Positions 8,495 through 17,225 are shown, counted from the first letter of the stretch. The stretch: 64,000 nt of DNA from Bacillus sp. ISL-34 (GCF_018613325.1 NZ_JAGGQJ010000010.1:1-64000), one strand, 5' to 3'. Numbers and translations: made by a program. Notes: generated by a model from the letters alone, not told the origin.

Positions 8495-9103
8495 TTATGT
8501 TTTAGGCACCCATTTTTTATTGGGAAGATGCCAATTGTTTGTGTAGGAAAGGACTCGCAATATCGTGATGACGGCAAAGAGCGAATAAAGCTGCCATGAC
8601 TGGGATAATACACCACTGCCTAAGGCCAAGCCTGCAATGATGGCCCATACTGCGTAGATTTCTTTTCTGAAGACCAATGGCTTTCTTCCGGCCAGTACGT
8701 CACGGAGTATTCCGCCGCCGCATCCTGTTAATGCAGCTGATACAATGATGGCGCTTATTGGATGATTAAGTTCCACGGCATACATCGCCCCTTGGATGGC
8801 AAAGGCTGAAAGGCCAATGGCATCACTGAAGTTTCCCCATCTGTCCCAGTGCTTTGAAAGGTTTGTAGGAAAAACAAAAACGATGGTGATGGATACTAAA
8901 GCGATGACAAAATAGAAACTTTGATCCCATAACGCTGAAACGGGGACACCGATCAGCAGATTGCGGATTGCCCCTCCGCCAAAGGCGGTTATGATTCCTA
9001 AAATATAAACTCCTAAAATATCATACTCTTCTTCCATGGCGATGATGGTCCCGCTAATAGCGAATGCAATCGTACCTATGAAGCTTAATACTTCCCATGT
9101 CAT
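8495..9103 (-). CDS. TRIC-type cation channel family protein (YvgT/YicG-like, UPF0126)
   Basis: A 202-residue membrane protein with seven predicted helices built from two homologous halves. Each half bears the signature glycine motif of bacterial TRIC channels: FGGGAIRNLLIGVPV near residue 42 and CGGGILRDVLAGRKPLVF near residue 128. Family members are trimeric K+-permeable channels related to eukaryotic trimeric intracellular cation channels; the physiological role in bacteria is unclear. The ATG at 9103 has a GAGGGAC site upstream. It sits between spoVK and hflX, interrupting the B. subtilis gene order, and faces the opposite way. Confidence 0.9.
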   Translation of the reverse strand: MTWEVLSFIGTIAFAISGTIIAMEEEYDILGVYILGIITAFGGGAIRNLLIGVPVSALWDQSFYFVIALVSITIVFVFPTNLSKHWDRWGNFSDAIGLSAFAIQGAMYAVELNHPISAIIVSAALTGCGGGILRDVLAGRKPLVFRKEIYAVWAIIAGLALGSGVLSQSWQLYSLFAVITILRVLSYTNNWHLPNKKWVPKT

Positions 9104-9271
9104 ATGAATGTCCCTCTATGTCTTTTTGATTTTGATGGTAAAGCCAAATTTGATTTTAGCATGTTATCGGAATTTTTAAAACGGTTAAAAGCTACGTTTT
9201 CAGGAAATTTTTATATATTCAATTTTTTTGTTATGATTAACTGAAATCTACCCGAAGGTGGTGCATGTGAT

Positions 9272-10525
9272 TTGGAAGAAGCAAAAAAGGAAACGGCCGT
9301 TTTGATTGGATGTCAAACAACTGAGACTAATGAACGTTTTGAATATTCACTCGATGAACTGGCTTCTTTGGCGAAGACGGCGAATGGTGAGGTTTTAATG
9401 ACCATCACCCAGAAAAGGGAAAGCGTCGATCCGGCTACATATATAGGAAAAGGAAAAGTGGAGGAACTTAGGAATCTGGAAGAGGAGCTGGAGCCGGATT
9501 TATTTATCTTTAATGATGAACTTTCCCCGAGCCAGATTCGGAACCTTTCGAAGCAACTGGAGGCAAGGATCATTGACCGGACACAGCTAATATTGGATAT
9601 ATTCGCTCAGCGGGCGCGTTCCAGGGAAGGGAAGCTGCAGGTCGAACTTGCTCAGCTCCAATATTTATTGCCGCGTTTGGTCGGACAGGGGACGGCAATG
9701 TCCAGGCTGGGAGGCGGAATCGGCACCAGGGGACCAGGTGAGACGAAGCTGGAAAGCGACCGCCGCCACATTCGTGGGAAAATAGATGAAATCAAGCAAC
9801 AATTAAGTGGCATAGTGAAACATCGTGAACGTTATCGTGATAGAAGGAAACGTAATAAGACCTTTCAAATAGCCCTTGTGGGATACACGAATGCAGGTAA
9901 ATCAACACTGTTCAACCGTTTGACGGAAGCGGATTCTTACGAAGAGAACCAATTATTCGCTACACTAGATCCCATGACACGAAAGGCCATTCTTCCTAGC
10001 GGATTTACCGTGCTGCTGACGGATACGGTTGGATTCATTCAAGATTTGCCGACATCTTTAATTGCAGCATTCCGCTCGACCCTGGAAGAAGTGAAAGAAG
10101 CGGATTTATTGCTCCATGTGGTGGATTCCTCAAGTACAGATTACTTTAATCATCAGAAAACGGTTCAGGATTTGCTAAATGACTTAGATGTCCCTTCCAT
10201 TCCACAGCTAACGTTGTATAATAAGAAAGATAAGGTTCACGCTGATTTTGTCAGGTCAGCCAGTCGTGCATCATTAATGATCAGTGCCTATGAACAATCG
10301 GACCTGAATGAAATCATGGAAGAAATTGAAAAGTACGTGATTGAAGAAATGGTCCCGTATCATGTTTTCCTGCCATCGAGTGAGGGTAAACTACTATCAC
10401 AGCTGAAAAATGAAACCATATTGCGCACTCTCTCCTTTAATGAAGAATTGGAAAGATATGAATGCAAAGGTTTTTGTCTAGCTGATCATCCAATAACCGG
10501 GCAGCTGGAGAAATATTCATTATAA
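9272..10525 (+). CDS. hflX: Ribosome-associated GTPase HflX
   Basis: A 417-residue TRAFAC GTPase that binds the 50S subunit and helps rescue or split stalled ribosomes. It has the HflX N-terminal domain (residues 1–~175) with the [17 protein letters not shown] and [23 protein letters not shown] blocks, the glycine-rich [21 protein letters not shown], then a G domain with [14 protein letters not shown] (G1), [10 protein letters not shown] (G3) and NKKD (G4). The start is TTG at 9272 after a GAAGGTGGTG site. This corresponds to B. subtilis ynbA, next to ynbB as here. Confidence 0.96.
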   Translation: MEEAKKETAVLIGCQTTETNERFEYSLDELASLAKTANGEVLMTITQKRESVDPATYIGKGKVEELRNLEEELEPDLFIFNDELSPSQIRNLSKQLEARIIDRTQLILDIFAQRARSREGKLQVELAQLQYLLPRLVGQGTAMSRLGGGIGTRGPGETKLESDRRHIRGKIDEIKQQLSGIVKHRERYRDRRKRNKTFQIALVGYTNAGKSTLFNRLTEADSYEENQLFATLDPMTRKAILPSGFTVLLTDTVGFIQDLPTSLIAAFRSTLEEVKEADLLLHVVDSSSTDYFNHQKTVQDLLNDLDVPSIPQLTLYNKKDKVHADFVRSASRASLMISAYEQSDLNEIMEEIEKYVIEEMVPYHVFLPSSEGKLLSQLKNETILRTLSFNEELERYECKGFCLADHPITGQLEKYSL

Positions 10526-10537
10526 AGGGGAATTTTG

Positions 10538-11806
10538 ATGTATCAGCAGTTAACAAATGGAGAAGTGTTGAAAAACATTGCCCAGGAAGTGGAAGCAATG
10601 ATTTCTCCGTTACATAAGCAAGTGGACGAACGAATCGAAGAAAATCAATTTCGCGTATTACAAAGTTATCAAGCACATAAAGTGAGTGATTCCCATTTCA
10701 TCCCGACTACAGGGTATGGATACGATGATATGGGCCGCGATACGCTGGAATTGATATATGCAGATGTTTTTGGAGCGGAAGCTGGATTGGTGCGCCCCCA
10801 AATTATTTCAGGCACACACGCCATCTCCACCGCTCTTTTCGGCATATTGCGTCCAGGGGATGAATTGTTATACATAACTGGAAAGCCGTATGATACTTTG
10901 GAAGAAATTGTCGGTATCCGGGGAACGGGCATCGGGTCTTTACGTGATTTTCAGATCAGCTATAAAGCCGTTCCGTTAGCCGAAACTGGAACCGTTGATT
11001 TCAAAGCCGTCAAACAAGCCATACAACCAAACACGAAGATGATCGGTATCCAACGGTCAAAAGGGTATGCTACACGTCCTTCCTTTACGATCGATAAAAT
11101 AAAGGAAATGATTTCCTTTGTTAAAGACATTAACCCGGAAATCGTCGTGTTCGTGGACAACTGTTATGGAGAGTTTGTTGAGACACAAGAACCATGTCAT
11201 GTCGGAGCGGATTTAATGGCTGGTTCACTCATTAAAAATCCTGGCGGCGGGATAGTGAAAACCGGTGGATACATTGTTGGTAAAAAGGACCTGGTTGAAG
11301 CTTGCTCTTATCGGTTAACATCACCAGGAATAGGGGCTGAAGCAGGTGCGTCGCTCTATAGTCTGCAGGAAATGTACCAAGGGTTCTTCCTTGCACCGCA
11401 TGTCGTGGGCCAAGCTGTTAAGGGAGCCATGTTCACAGCTGCCTTTTTAGAAAAGCTCGGTATGAATACATCTCCAAAATGGGATGCGAAGCGAACTGAC
11501 TTGATTCAATCCGTCCAATTTGATGACCGGGATAAGATGGTTGCCTTCTGTCAGGCCATCCAATATGCATCACCAATCAATTCACATGTGACACCATATC
11601 CTGCCTATATGCCAGGATATGAGGACGATGTAATCATGGCTGCGGGCACCTTTATACAGGGGGCCAGCATTGAACTGACGGCAGATGGTCCGACAAGGGC
11701 ACCATATGTTGCCTACGTTCAAGGCGGATTGACATACGCCCATGTTAAAGTAGCTGTATTGACTGCCGTGAATGCGCTAATCGACAAAAAGCTGATTCAA
11801 TTGTAA
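10538..11806 (+). CDS. ynbB: PLP-dependent methionine gamma-lyase family protein (YnbB, aluminium-resistance family)
   Basis: A 422-residue fold-type I PLP enzyme of the family historically called aluminium resistance protein. It has the conserved GYGYDDMGRDTLELIYADVFGAEAGLVRPQIISGTHAI block near residue 60, VVFVDNCYGEFVE (the Asp that contacts the PLP ring) and SLIKNPGGGIVKTGGYIVG, the family's lysine-bearing segment. ATG 10538 is preferred over TTG 10535 because AAAGGGG lies seven bases upstream. It starts 12 bases after hflX, so it is in the same operon, and precedes glnRA, as in B. subtilis. Substrate unknown; gamma-lyase activity is inferred from the family. Confidence 0.92.
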   Translation: MYQQLTNGEVLKNIAQEVEAMISPLHKQVDERIEENQFRVLQSYQAHKVSDSHFIPTTGYGYDDMGRDTLELIYADVFGAEAGLVRPQIISGTHAISTALFGILRPGDELLYITGKPYDTLEEIVGIRGTGIGSLRDFQISYKAVPLAETGTVDFKAVKQAIQPNTKMIGIQRSKGYATRPSFTIDKIKEMISFVKDINPEIVVFVDNCYGEFVETQEPCHVGADLMAGSLIKNPGGGIVKTGGYIVGKKDLVEACSYRLTSPGIGAEAGASLYSLQEMYQGFFLAPHVVGQAVKGAMFTAAFLEKLGMNTSPKWDAKRTDLIQSVQFDDRDKMVAFCQAIQYASPINSHVTPYPAYMPGYEDDVIMAAGTFIQGASIELTADGPTRAPYVAYVQGGLTYAHVKVAVLTAVNALIDKKLIQL

Positions 11807-11820
11807 TTGAGCATGTAATG

Positions 11821-11846
11821 GGAATCCAGATACAATTGGATTCCTA
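11821..11846 (+). terminator. Weak terminator hairpin after ynbB
   Basis: GGAATCCA pairs with TGGATTCC around an eight-base loop, but no clear T run follows. It may reduce read-through into glnRA. Confidence 0.45.
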
Positions 11847-11907
11847 TAAAAACAATAGTCATAATATTTGAGTAGTAACAAATCATTTAATTTTTCTGAA
11901 AAAAACG

Positions 11908-11924
11908 CGTTATAAAATGTAACA
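11908..11924 (+). promoter_or_regulatory. GlnR/TnrA-type operator 1
   Basis: CGTTATAAAATGTAACA matches the consensus TGTNA-N7-TNACA with one mismatch. It lies just upstream of the −35 box of the glnRA promoter, the position of glnRAo1 in B. subtilis. GlnR activated by feedback-inhibited glutamine synthetase represses here when nitrogen is in excess. Confidence 0.8.
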
Positions 11925-11929
11925 TCATA

Positions 11930-11958
11930 TTGACAAGTTTAATAACATGATATATGAT
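11930..11958 (+). promoter_or_regulatory. Sigma-A promoter of glnRA with GlnR operator 2
   Basis: TTGACA at 11930–11935, a 17-base spacer and TATGAT at 11953–11958 form a near-consensus promoter. A second GlnR-type box, TGACAAGTTTAATAACA at 11931–11947 (one mismatch from TGTNA-N7-TNACA), overlaps the −35 box and spacer, so repressor binding would block polymerase directly. The two boxes are 23 bases apart centre to centre. Confidence 0.85.
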
Positions 11959-11991
11959 TATTTTAAGATAAACAAAAGGAGGATGCTAAGA

Positions 11992-12396
11992 ATGAGCGGC
12001 AACAACATTCGGCGTTCGATGCCTCTTTTTTCCATCGGAATCGTCATGCAGCTAACTGAGTTGTCTGCACGCCAAATTCGGTATTACGAAGAGCATCAAC
12101 TTATTACTCCTATGAGAACAGATGGAAATCGTCGGGTTTTTTCCTTAAACGATATCGATCGACTGCTTGAGATTAAAGACTTAATCGAACAAGGAGTCAA
12201 TCTGGCCGGCATAAAAAAGATTTTCACTGTAAAGGAACAGAATTTACCTAAAACTCAAGAATTAGAACAAGCGGAAAAGATAAGACATGACCTTAGTGAC
12301 GAGGAGCTTCGCAAGCTTCTGCGTGCCGAGCTTTTACAAGGTAGCAAGCATCGAACATCTCTTCGACAAGGGGATATGTCCCGTTTTTTCCAATAA
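11992..12396 (+). CDS. glnR: Glutamine synthetase repressor GlnR
   Basis: MerR-family repressor of nitrogen genes, 134 residues. The N-terminal winged helix-turn-helix (residues ~10–75) contains [28 protein letters not shown], nearly invariant in GlnR/TnrA. The C-terminus ends in [17 protein letters not shown] and [14 protein letters not shown] residues ([11 protein letters not shown]), the autoinhibitory tail that responds to the GlnA–glutamine complex. The start is ATG 11992 with AAAGGAGG upstream; the longer frame from 11947 would begin inside the promoter. It forms an operon with glnA, 38 bases downstream, and represses its own promoter through the two boxes above. Confidence 0.97.
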   Translation: MSGNNIRRSMPLFSIGIVMQLTELSARQIRYYEEHQLITPMRTDGNRRVFSLNDIDRLLEIKDLIEQGVNLAGIKKIFTVKEQNLPKTQELEQAEKIRHDLSDEELRKLLRAELLQGSKHRTSLRQGDMSRFFQ

Positions 12397-12434
12397 AAAT
12401 ATGATTTATGAATGATTATTAGGGGGAATAGAAA

Positions 12435-13769
12435 TTGGCAAAGTTCACACGTGAAGACATCACTCGTTTAGCGAAAGAAGAAAATGTTAAGTACATTCGT
12501 TTACAGTTTACTGACATTTTAGGGACAATTAAAAACGTTGAAATCCCAGTCAGTCAATTAGAAAAAGCACTTGATAACAAAATGATGTTTGACGGATCTT
12601 CCATTGAAGGCTTCGTTCGTATCGAAGAGTCTGATATGTACCTATATCCTGATTTAAATACATGGGTTATCTTCCCTTGGACTTCCGAAAAAGGTAAAGT
12701 CGCACGTTTGATCTGTGACATTTACAATACGGATGGAACTCCTTTTGATGGAGATCCACGTGCTAATTTAAAACGTGTTCTTGCAGAAGCAAGAGAAATG
12801 GGCTTCACAGATTTCAATCTTGGACCTGAACCTGAATTCTTCCTATTCAAACTGGATGCAGCAGGCGAGCCGACTCTAGAATTGAACGATAAAGGCGGAT
12901 ACTTTGACCTTGCACCTACTGACCTAGGAGAAAACTGCCGTCGTGATATCGTTCTTGAGCTTGAAGAAATGGGATTTGAAATCGAAGCATCCCACCATGA
13001 AGTAGCTCCAGGACAACATGAAATTGACTTCAAATATGCAGATGCAATCTCAGCTTGTGATAACATCCAAACATTTAAATTGGTTGTTAAAACGATTGCC
13101 CGTAAACATGGTTTACACGCGACATTCATGCCAAAACCATTGTTCGGTGTTAACGGATCTGGAATGCACTGTAACGTTTCTTTATTCAAAGGCAACGAAA
13201 ACGCATTTTATGATAAAGAAGGTAAATTGGAATTAAGTAAAACAGCTGAGCAATTTATCGCAGGTATCATTAAGCATGCTCCAAGCTTCACTGCGGTAAC
13301 AAACCCAACTGTTAACTCATACAAACGTCTAGTTCCTGGTTACGAAGCTCCTTGTTATGTTGCATGGTCCGCTAAAAACCGTAGCCCATTAATCCGTATC
13401 CCAGCATCACGCGGAGTGAGTACTCGCGTAGAGGTACGTAGTGTCGATCCAGCAGCAAACCCATACTTGGCACTTGCAGTACTGCTAAAAGCTGGTCTTG
13501 ATGGAATCAAGAACGACTTGACTCCTCCAGCTCCAGTTGACCGCAACATCTATGTTATGAATAAAGAAGAACGTGAAGAAGTAGGTATCGTTGATCTACC
13601 AGCCACTTTATATGCTGCATTGGAAACATTAAAATCTGATGAAGTCATCAAAGAAGCATTAGGTGAACATTTACTTGAACACTTCGTCGAAGCTAAAGAA
13701 ATCGAGTGGGATATGTTTAGAACACAAGTTCACCCATGGGAACGCGAACAATATATGTCAATGTATTAA
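12435..13769 (+). CDS. glnA: Type I glutamine synthetase
   Basis: ATP-dependent ligation of ammonia to glutamate, a dodecameric GSI-alpha enzyme of 444 residues. Visible motifs: [21 protein letters not shown] (metal ligands), [58 protein letters not shown] and the RIPASRG ATP-binding block. The start is TTG 12435 after AGGGGGAA, giving the usual AKFTREDI N-terminus. The last 58 bases of the gene are the core of an integration site: the same bases recur at 20753. The present 3' end could therefore have been brought in by the element while keeping the protein unchanged. It also acts as a nitrogen sensor for GlnR and TnrA. Confidence 0.98.
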   Translation: MAKFTREDITRLAKEENVKYIRLQFTDILGTIKNVEIPVSQLEKALDNKMMFDGSSIEGFVRIEESDMYLYPDLNTWVIFPWTSEKGKVARLICDIYNTDGTPFDGDPRANLKRVLAEAREMGFTDFNLGPEPEFFLFKLDAAGEPTLELNDKGGYFDLAPTDLGENCRRDIVLELEEMGFEIEASHHEVAPGQHEIDFKYADAISACDNIQTFKLVVKTIARKHGLHATFMPKPLFGVNGSGMHCNVSLFKGNENAFYDKEGKLELSKTAEQFIAGIIKHAPSFTAVTNPTVNSYKRLVPGYEAPCYVAWSAKNRSPLIRIPASRGVSTRVEVRSVDPAANPYLALAVLLKAGLDGIKNDLTPPAPVDRNIYVMNKEEREEVGIVDLPATLYAALETLKSDEVIKEALGEHLLEHFVEAKEIEWDMFRTQVHPWEREQYMSMY

Positions 13770-13771
13770 TA
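13712..13771 (+). repeat. Integration core repeat, copy 1 (glnA 3' end, attL-like)
   Basis: A 60-base stretch covering the last codons of glnA, its stop and two more bases is repeated without mismatch at 20753–20812. A tyrosine-integrase relic lies just inside the repeat. This is the signature of site-specific integration of a mobile element into the 3' end of a conserved gene, with the gene restored by the incoming copy. Confidence 0.9.
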
Positions 13772-13775
13772 TCTC

Positions 13776-13810
13776 AAACCCTTGGCACCTTTGGTGTCAG
13801 GGGTTTTTTA
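13776..13810 (+). terminator. glnRA terminator (element-derived version)
   Basis: AACCCTTGGCACC pairs with GGTGTCAGGGGTT around TTT, followed by TTTTT. It is unrelated in sequence to the terminator that follows the downstream copies of the glnA tail, which suggests it arrived with the element. Confidence 0.85.
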
Positions 13811-13883
13811 TTTCGGGCATTCTTTCATAAAATCTTAGGAAGTTATCAACTGCCCGATAAATGCCCGAAAAAACTTAAAAAAA

Positions 13884-14470
13884 TTATTCAAGGACATTTT
13901 TCATATGCTCCTCGAATTTATCCATTGTGTCATGTTCAATTTTTTTACTAATATGTGAGTATACATCTGCTGTGATTTGCATACTGCCATGACCTAAACG
14001 CTCTTGAATGTATTTCATGCTTGCGCCAGCCTCTAACTGTAATACTGCATGTGTATGTCGAGTAGAGTGAATAGGCAAAGAGGGAAGCTCTGCTTTTTTT
14101 TAGGATACGAGCAAATGAATTAAAAAGGCTTGATTTTGGCATGTAGTTACCATCATTTCTGCATAATACTAAATTAAGTTCATGATAGTAATCTTCTTGT
14201 AATGCCAATTTGTTTTGGTTTTGATACTTTTTGTGAAAAAGTAAATCATTTGTAAGGGACTGACTAATTGTGATAATACGTTTTGAATGATAAGTTTTAA
14301 CATCGCCAAAGATTTTACTTTGATCCTTACTTGCTTCTTGAAAATCAAGAGATTTATTAATATTAATTGTTTTTTCTTTTAGGTCAATGTCTTTCCACTG
14401 TAAGGCGGCTGCTTCACCTTTTTTTGTTACTTTAAAATTATGTAATTGAATGTACCATACTCCAATTGCA
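13884..14470 (-). pseudogene. Tyrosine integrase, frameshifted and N-terminally truncated
   Basis: Reads on the minus strand from about 14470. Starting with KKGEAAALQWKDIDLKEKTININKSLDFQ (box I region, where the catalytic Arg context is already eroded), it continues through HSKRIITISQSL and LVLCRNDGNYMPKSSLFNSFARILKK. The frame is lost at an eight-T run (14094–14101) and resumes as HSTRHTHAVLQLEAGASMKYIQERLGHGSMQITADVYSHIS. This carries the box II HxxR/H residues and the nucleophile Tyr. The core-binding N-terminus is missing. It sits immediately inside the glnA repeat, transcribed toward glnA, as expected for the integrase of an element inserted at glnA. Confidence 0.88.
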
Positions 14471-14501
14471 GTACGGGCTTAGAGTACTCCAGTTGCAGTA
14501 C
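14458..14501. repeat. Short direct repeat, two copies
   Basis: TACTCCAATTGCAGTAC at 14458 and TACTCCAGTTGCAGTAC at 14484, 26 bases apart, at the point where integrase homology ends. Each copy is itself partly palindromic (GTACTGCAA…). It could be an arm-type or regulator site, or a scar of recombination. Confidence 0.45.
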
Positions 14502-14733
14502 TCTAAATTTTTTTCCTTCATTAGAGCGAAATTCCTAAAGAAAAGCTTTAAAGAAAATATATAAAGAAAACCCTCTGAATTGATTTTAAAGTGTGTTTGA
14601 TCATCCATTCAATTGGCTTTTTCCCTTTTCTATAAAAAATGCTGTAATATAATTATTTTATTTGGGGACAAGCACAATCATAATTTATTTATTTCCATAT
14701 TATAAAACAAAGTATGATATGGAGGTAATTACA

Positions 14734-15135
14734 ATGGGAAAACAAAAGGAAGATAAAAATAATTGTAAGGAAGATAAAAATAATTGTAAGGAAGATAAAA
14801 ATAATTGTAAGGAAGATAAAAATAATTGTAAGGAAGATAAAAATAATTGTAAGGAAGATAAAAATAATTGTAAGGAAGATAAAAATAATTGTAAGGAAGA
14901 TAAAAATAATTGTAAGGAAGATAAAAATAATAAGAAAGATAAAAAACCTAAGAAAGATAAAAAACCTAAGAAAGATAAAAAACCTAAGAAAGATAAAAAA
15001 CCTAAGAAAGATAAAGATCATTGTAAGGAAGATAAAGATCATTGTAAGGAAGATAAAAATCATTGTAAGAAAGAGGAATGTAGTTTTACCCTAGAGAAAA
15101 TACTTGACACAATTCGACACTCACAGAACTTTTAA
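14734..15135 (+). CDS. Lys/Asn/Cys tandem-repeat protein
   Basis: A 133-residue, extremely hydrophilic protein. After MGKQK come eight perfect copies of EDKNNCK plus a partial ninth, then four copies of KKDKKP, then DHCKEDK repeats, and a tail with EECSFTLEKILD. It has 12 cysteines spaced every seven residues in the repeat part. There is no signal peptide or membrane helix. GGAGGT precedes ATG 14734. A paralogue with matching upstream DNA lies at 33691. Function unknown; Cys/His-rich polylysine architecture might suit metal binding or a cross-linked structural role such as in spore layers, but this is speculation. The last residues (about DTIRHSQNF) overlap an antisense relic, so the C-terminus is probably a recombination product. 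Confidence 0.7.
   Translation: MGKQKEDKNNCKEDKNNCKEDKNNCKEDKNNCKEDKNNCKEDKNNCKEDKNNCKEDKNNCKEDKNNKKDKKPKKDKKPKKDKKPKKDKKPKKDKDHCKEDKDHCKEDKNHCKKEECSFTLEKILDTIRHSQNF
14749..14931 (+). repeat. 21-bp coding tandem repeat
   Basis: Eight consecutive identical 21-base units (GAAGATAAAAATAATTGTAA plus G) and a partial ninth encode EDKNNCK. They are followed at 14932–15003 by four identical 18-base units. Near-perfect identity at the DNA level points to recent expansion by slippage or unequal exchange. Confidence 0.95.
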
Positions 15136-15241
15136 ACTGGACTTTATCACAAATATCACATCGACCACTCTTAATATCAGGGTGGTCTTTATAGTCGTAA
15201 ACAATGGATGTATCATAGCCGTTGTATTTTTCTTCAGTCAA
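15110..15241 (-). pseudogene. Fragment of a small phage-type CxxC protein
   Basis: Minus-strand frame starting at TTG 15241, with AAGGTGATC just upstream. It encodes TEEKYNGYDTSIVYDYKDHP and then KSGRCDICDKVQFKSSVS, with one CxxC knuckle. The frame then runs into the antisense of the repeat gene, so the second half of the presumed zinc finger is lost. This resembles small prophage zinc-ribbon proteins. Confidence 0.4.
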
Positions 15242-15313
15242 TGCTGATCACCTTCAATAATGGATTTAACTTTAATATGATATCAGATATTTATTAAGGG
15301 AGGTAGAGGGGAA

Positions 15314-15643
15314 GTGACAGAGTATAAGTCAGAAGAACAGAAGCGAACCTTCTATAAGTCAGGCGCCTGGAAGAAGCTTAGGCAGCAAGCTCTTTATCGC
15401 GAAAACCATGAATGTCAACAGTGTAAGCAAGGGGGGAAGGTTCATGTGGACTCTCAGAAGGTTGAAGGAGAACGCAAGACTATTGAACTGAATGTCCATC
15501 ATAAATTTGAAATCGAACATTATCCGAAGCTTGCTTTGGTATTGGACAACCTCGAAACGGTTTGCTTGAACTGCCACAATAAGCTCCACGACAGAGTGTT
15601 TGGAGAACAGAAAAAGAAAAGATGGGATGATGAGATGTGGTAA
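15314..15643 (+). CDS. Phage-type HNH endonuclease
   Basis: A 109-residue HNH nuclease of the type encoded beside cos sites and terminase genes of siphophages. It shows WKKLRQQALYRENHECQQC (first CxxC zinc knuckle), ELNVHHKFEIEHYP (catalytic His pair) and LETVCLNCHNKLHD (second knuckle and His). The start is GTG 15314 after GGGAGGTAGAGGGG. It lies about 110 bases upstream of a terminase small-subunit start, the standard phage order, where it assists DNA packaging cleavage. It appears intact although the phage around it is deleted. Confidence 0.88.
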   Translation: MTEYKSEEQKRTFYKSGAWKKLRQQALYRENHECQQCKQGGKVHVDSQKVEGERKTIELNVHHKFEIEHYPKLALVLDNLETVCLNCHNKLHDRVFGEQKKKRWDDEMW

Positions 15644-15754
15644 TACCCCCCGCCAAAATATTTCGCCAATTATTATTTTTTCCCGGGGAACCGGGGAGGG
15701 GGCTCGATTTCCGAGATTTATGATCAATTTTTTTCACGTTAGGGGGGTGGTAAT
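15644..15754. other. cos-like region between HNH and terminase genes
   Basis: Contains runs CCCCCCGCC near 15646 and CCCGGGGAACCGGGGAGGGG near 15681–15700, followed by GGGGGGTGG, the ribosome binding site of the terminase gene. Such G/C tracts between HNH and TerS genes mark cohesive-end packaging sites in many Bacillus phages. Inference from position and composition. Confidence 0.5.
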
Positions 15755-16036
15755 ATGCCGGTGAGTGTGACGGAGCTAAAGAAACAATTAATGTCAAAGA
15801 TTGATAAGAAGGATTTCGTACAAGTTGATAAAGTAGAAAGGTATATAGACTTGGTTAAATCCTTCAGAAAAATAAACAAAATCATTAATAAAGAGGGAGA
15901 GACCCTTACAACAAAAAATGGGTCACAGCAGTTCTTAAAGGCCCACCAATACCGACATTGCCCAATACTGTTGAAATTACTACAGAAATGGCTGCAACAT
16001 ATTACGAAATACCAGTCGAAACCATTAGAACTATAA
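15755..16036 (+). pseudogene. P27-type terminase small subunit, truncated and fused
   Basis: ATG 15755 with GGGGGGTGG upstream. Residues 1–64 (VSVTELKKQLMSKIDKKD … ETLTTKNGSQQFLKAH) are the N-terminal half of a P27-family terminase small subunit. After LKAH, the expected remainder is replaced by an unrelated out-of-frame reading of the next gene. The junction is near 15944–15950, and the remaining structural genes of the phage are gone. It marks a large internal prophage deletion. Confidence 0.75.
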
Positions 16037-16609
16037 TTAAAAGAAACCGTGAGGAATTTAATGATTATGGTGAGATGAGGATACTAAAAGGTAAAGCTTT
16101 AAAGGATTTTAAGGCAGCAGTTCAGGATGAACTTCTCTTTAATGGAGTAAATTCTCTAACCCTTCTAAATAGACGAGGGTTGTTGCGACTGGGAATGTTA
16201 CTAACTGATTCAGAAGTGGCAAGAGCAGTTCGCAACTATTTACTCAATGTTGAAGAAGTATCTGACCCTGAGCAAAAACGATGGGCAATCGAACGTGAAA
16301 TTAGCAAGCGTGATAGGAGACAACTTACTGATGCAATTCAGGAATTCTATGATGGGACACTAAAAAATGGTGTCCAATATGCTGCTTTAACCAATTTAGT
16401 GTATAGTACATTATTCGATATGACTGCCAATGACTTGAAGGTTATGTACGAGCTTGAAAAGAATGAAGCCTTAAGAGATTCATTTACTACTAAAAGATTT
16501 AAGAAAAGTGGTAAAAGTAGAAAAAACGATTTCCTCATTACTGCTATTAGGTAAAAATTATCAGGAAATAAGGCAAGAACTATTTGATAATAGATTAAAA
16601 TTCCAATAA
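15946..16609 (+). pseudogene. Antirepressor/regulator-like phage protein, 5'-truncated
   Basis: From about 15946 the frame reads PPIPTLPNTVEITTEMAATYY, then VETIRTIIKRNREEFNDYG…LLNRRGLLRLGMLLTDSEVARAVRNYLLNVEE. I recognise this as a phage regulator related to Rha/antirepressor-type proteins, with an N-terminal DNA-binding part. The true start is missing because the gene is fused to the terminase fragment; TTG 15958 is the first usable codon. Near 16545 the frame shifts: the product of the current frame ends at 16554, whereas the other frame gives the natural-looking ending GKNYQEIRQELFDNRLKFQ with a stop at 16607. Both ends are therefore damaged. Confidence 0.65.
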
Positions 16610-16678
16610 TGAAAAGCCCTTACTCTTTTTGAGCAGAGGCTTATATTTATTTTAAACTAATTAATATTGAGGCCTAAC

Positions 16679-16715
16679 CTTCTTAACCAACTCCGTAATA
16701 TCAATATCTCCGTTC
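16679..16715 (-). repeat. Short relic repeated at 20323
   Basis: Minus-strand sequence encoding NGDIDITELVKK is matched by a similar stretch at about 20323–20358 encoding DDIDITELGKK. Both look like the C-terminus of the same phage gene family, left at two deletion scars. Confidence 0.4.
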
Positions 16716-16801
16716 GAAGGGTTAACCCCTTCCCACCCCTTCACTATGGTGATAAAATAAATTGTTTTGGATACATAGAACATCTAGGGGGAAAAGAGAG
16801 A

Positions 16802-17164
16802 ATGGCAGATATATTAGCATTTTTATTTTTTTTTGGAGCAGGCGCTCTTCTTGTGACGGCGATTGTTTTCTTGGTGGAGAGGAAATTCAAGAAAGCTCTT
16901 ATTATGTTGGGACTTATGCTTGTATCATTGATCCTATTTATCATAGCCGTCATGTTTACGGATATAGGGACGGAAGCAACTACTGAAGAGGTGGAAGAAG
17001 ACGTGATTACGGTCTACGGCACGGTCCAGGTGATATTTCAGTTGATAGGAAGGCGGGGAAAACTACTTTCACTGAATTGTTTGCTGGATAAAGCAAATTT
17101 TAACTTTTCATCTAATGTTATAAGTACTGATATTTCATATTGCTTAAAAAAAGCATTAGGATAA
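16802..17164 (+). CDS. Small membrane protein, probably C-terminally altered
   Basis: ATG 16802 follows CTAGGGGGAAAAG. Two hydrophobic helices occupy residues 5–28 (AFLFFFGAGALLVTAIVFLV) and 34–56 (ALIMLGLMLVSLILFIIAVMF). An acidic linker EEVEEDVIT follows, then a sequence unlike the first half. The N-terminal part resembles small phage- or element-borne membrane proteins that normally carry a longer extracytoplasmic domain. The last ~45 codons probably come from a deletion junction. Function unknown. Confidence 0.5.
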   Translation: MADILAFLFFFGAGALLVTAIVFLVERKFKKALIMLGLMLVSLILFIIAVMFTDIGTEATTEEVEEDVITVYGTVQVIFQLIGRRGKLLSLNCLLDKANFNFSSNVISTDISYCLKKALG

Positions 17165-17214
17165 AAATATAAAGGTAAAAACCTTTATATTTTTATTAAC
17201 CTAATGCTTTTTTT
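17146..17214. terminator. Long bidirectional terminator between convergent genes
   Basis: AAAAAAAGCATTAGG … CCTAATGCTTTTTTT with an inner stem ATAAAAATATAAAGGT/ACCTTTATATTTTTAT. The stem of more than 25 pairs lies between the membrane gene at 16802 and the minus-strand bacteriocin-like gene. Confidence 0.9.
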
Positions 17215-17225
17215 ACAGTAGAAAT

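Noticed and set aside
12722-13195. 157-codon minus-strand frame inside glnA
   Set aside because: Antisense shadow of a highly expressed gene with biased codons; no start signals.
14749-15060. CRISPR-like repeat array
   Set aside because: Units are contiguous, without spacers, and in frame with a gene; no cas genes are present.
14689-15063. 124-codon minus-strand frame rich in Ile and Phe
   Set aside because: It is the exact antisense of the EDKNNCK repeat gene; the periodic FIFL composition follows from the repeats, and there is no ribosome site.
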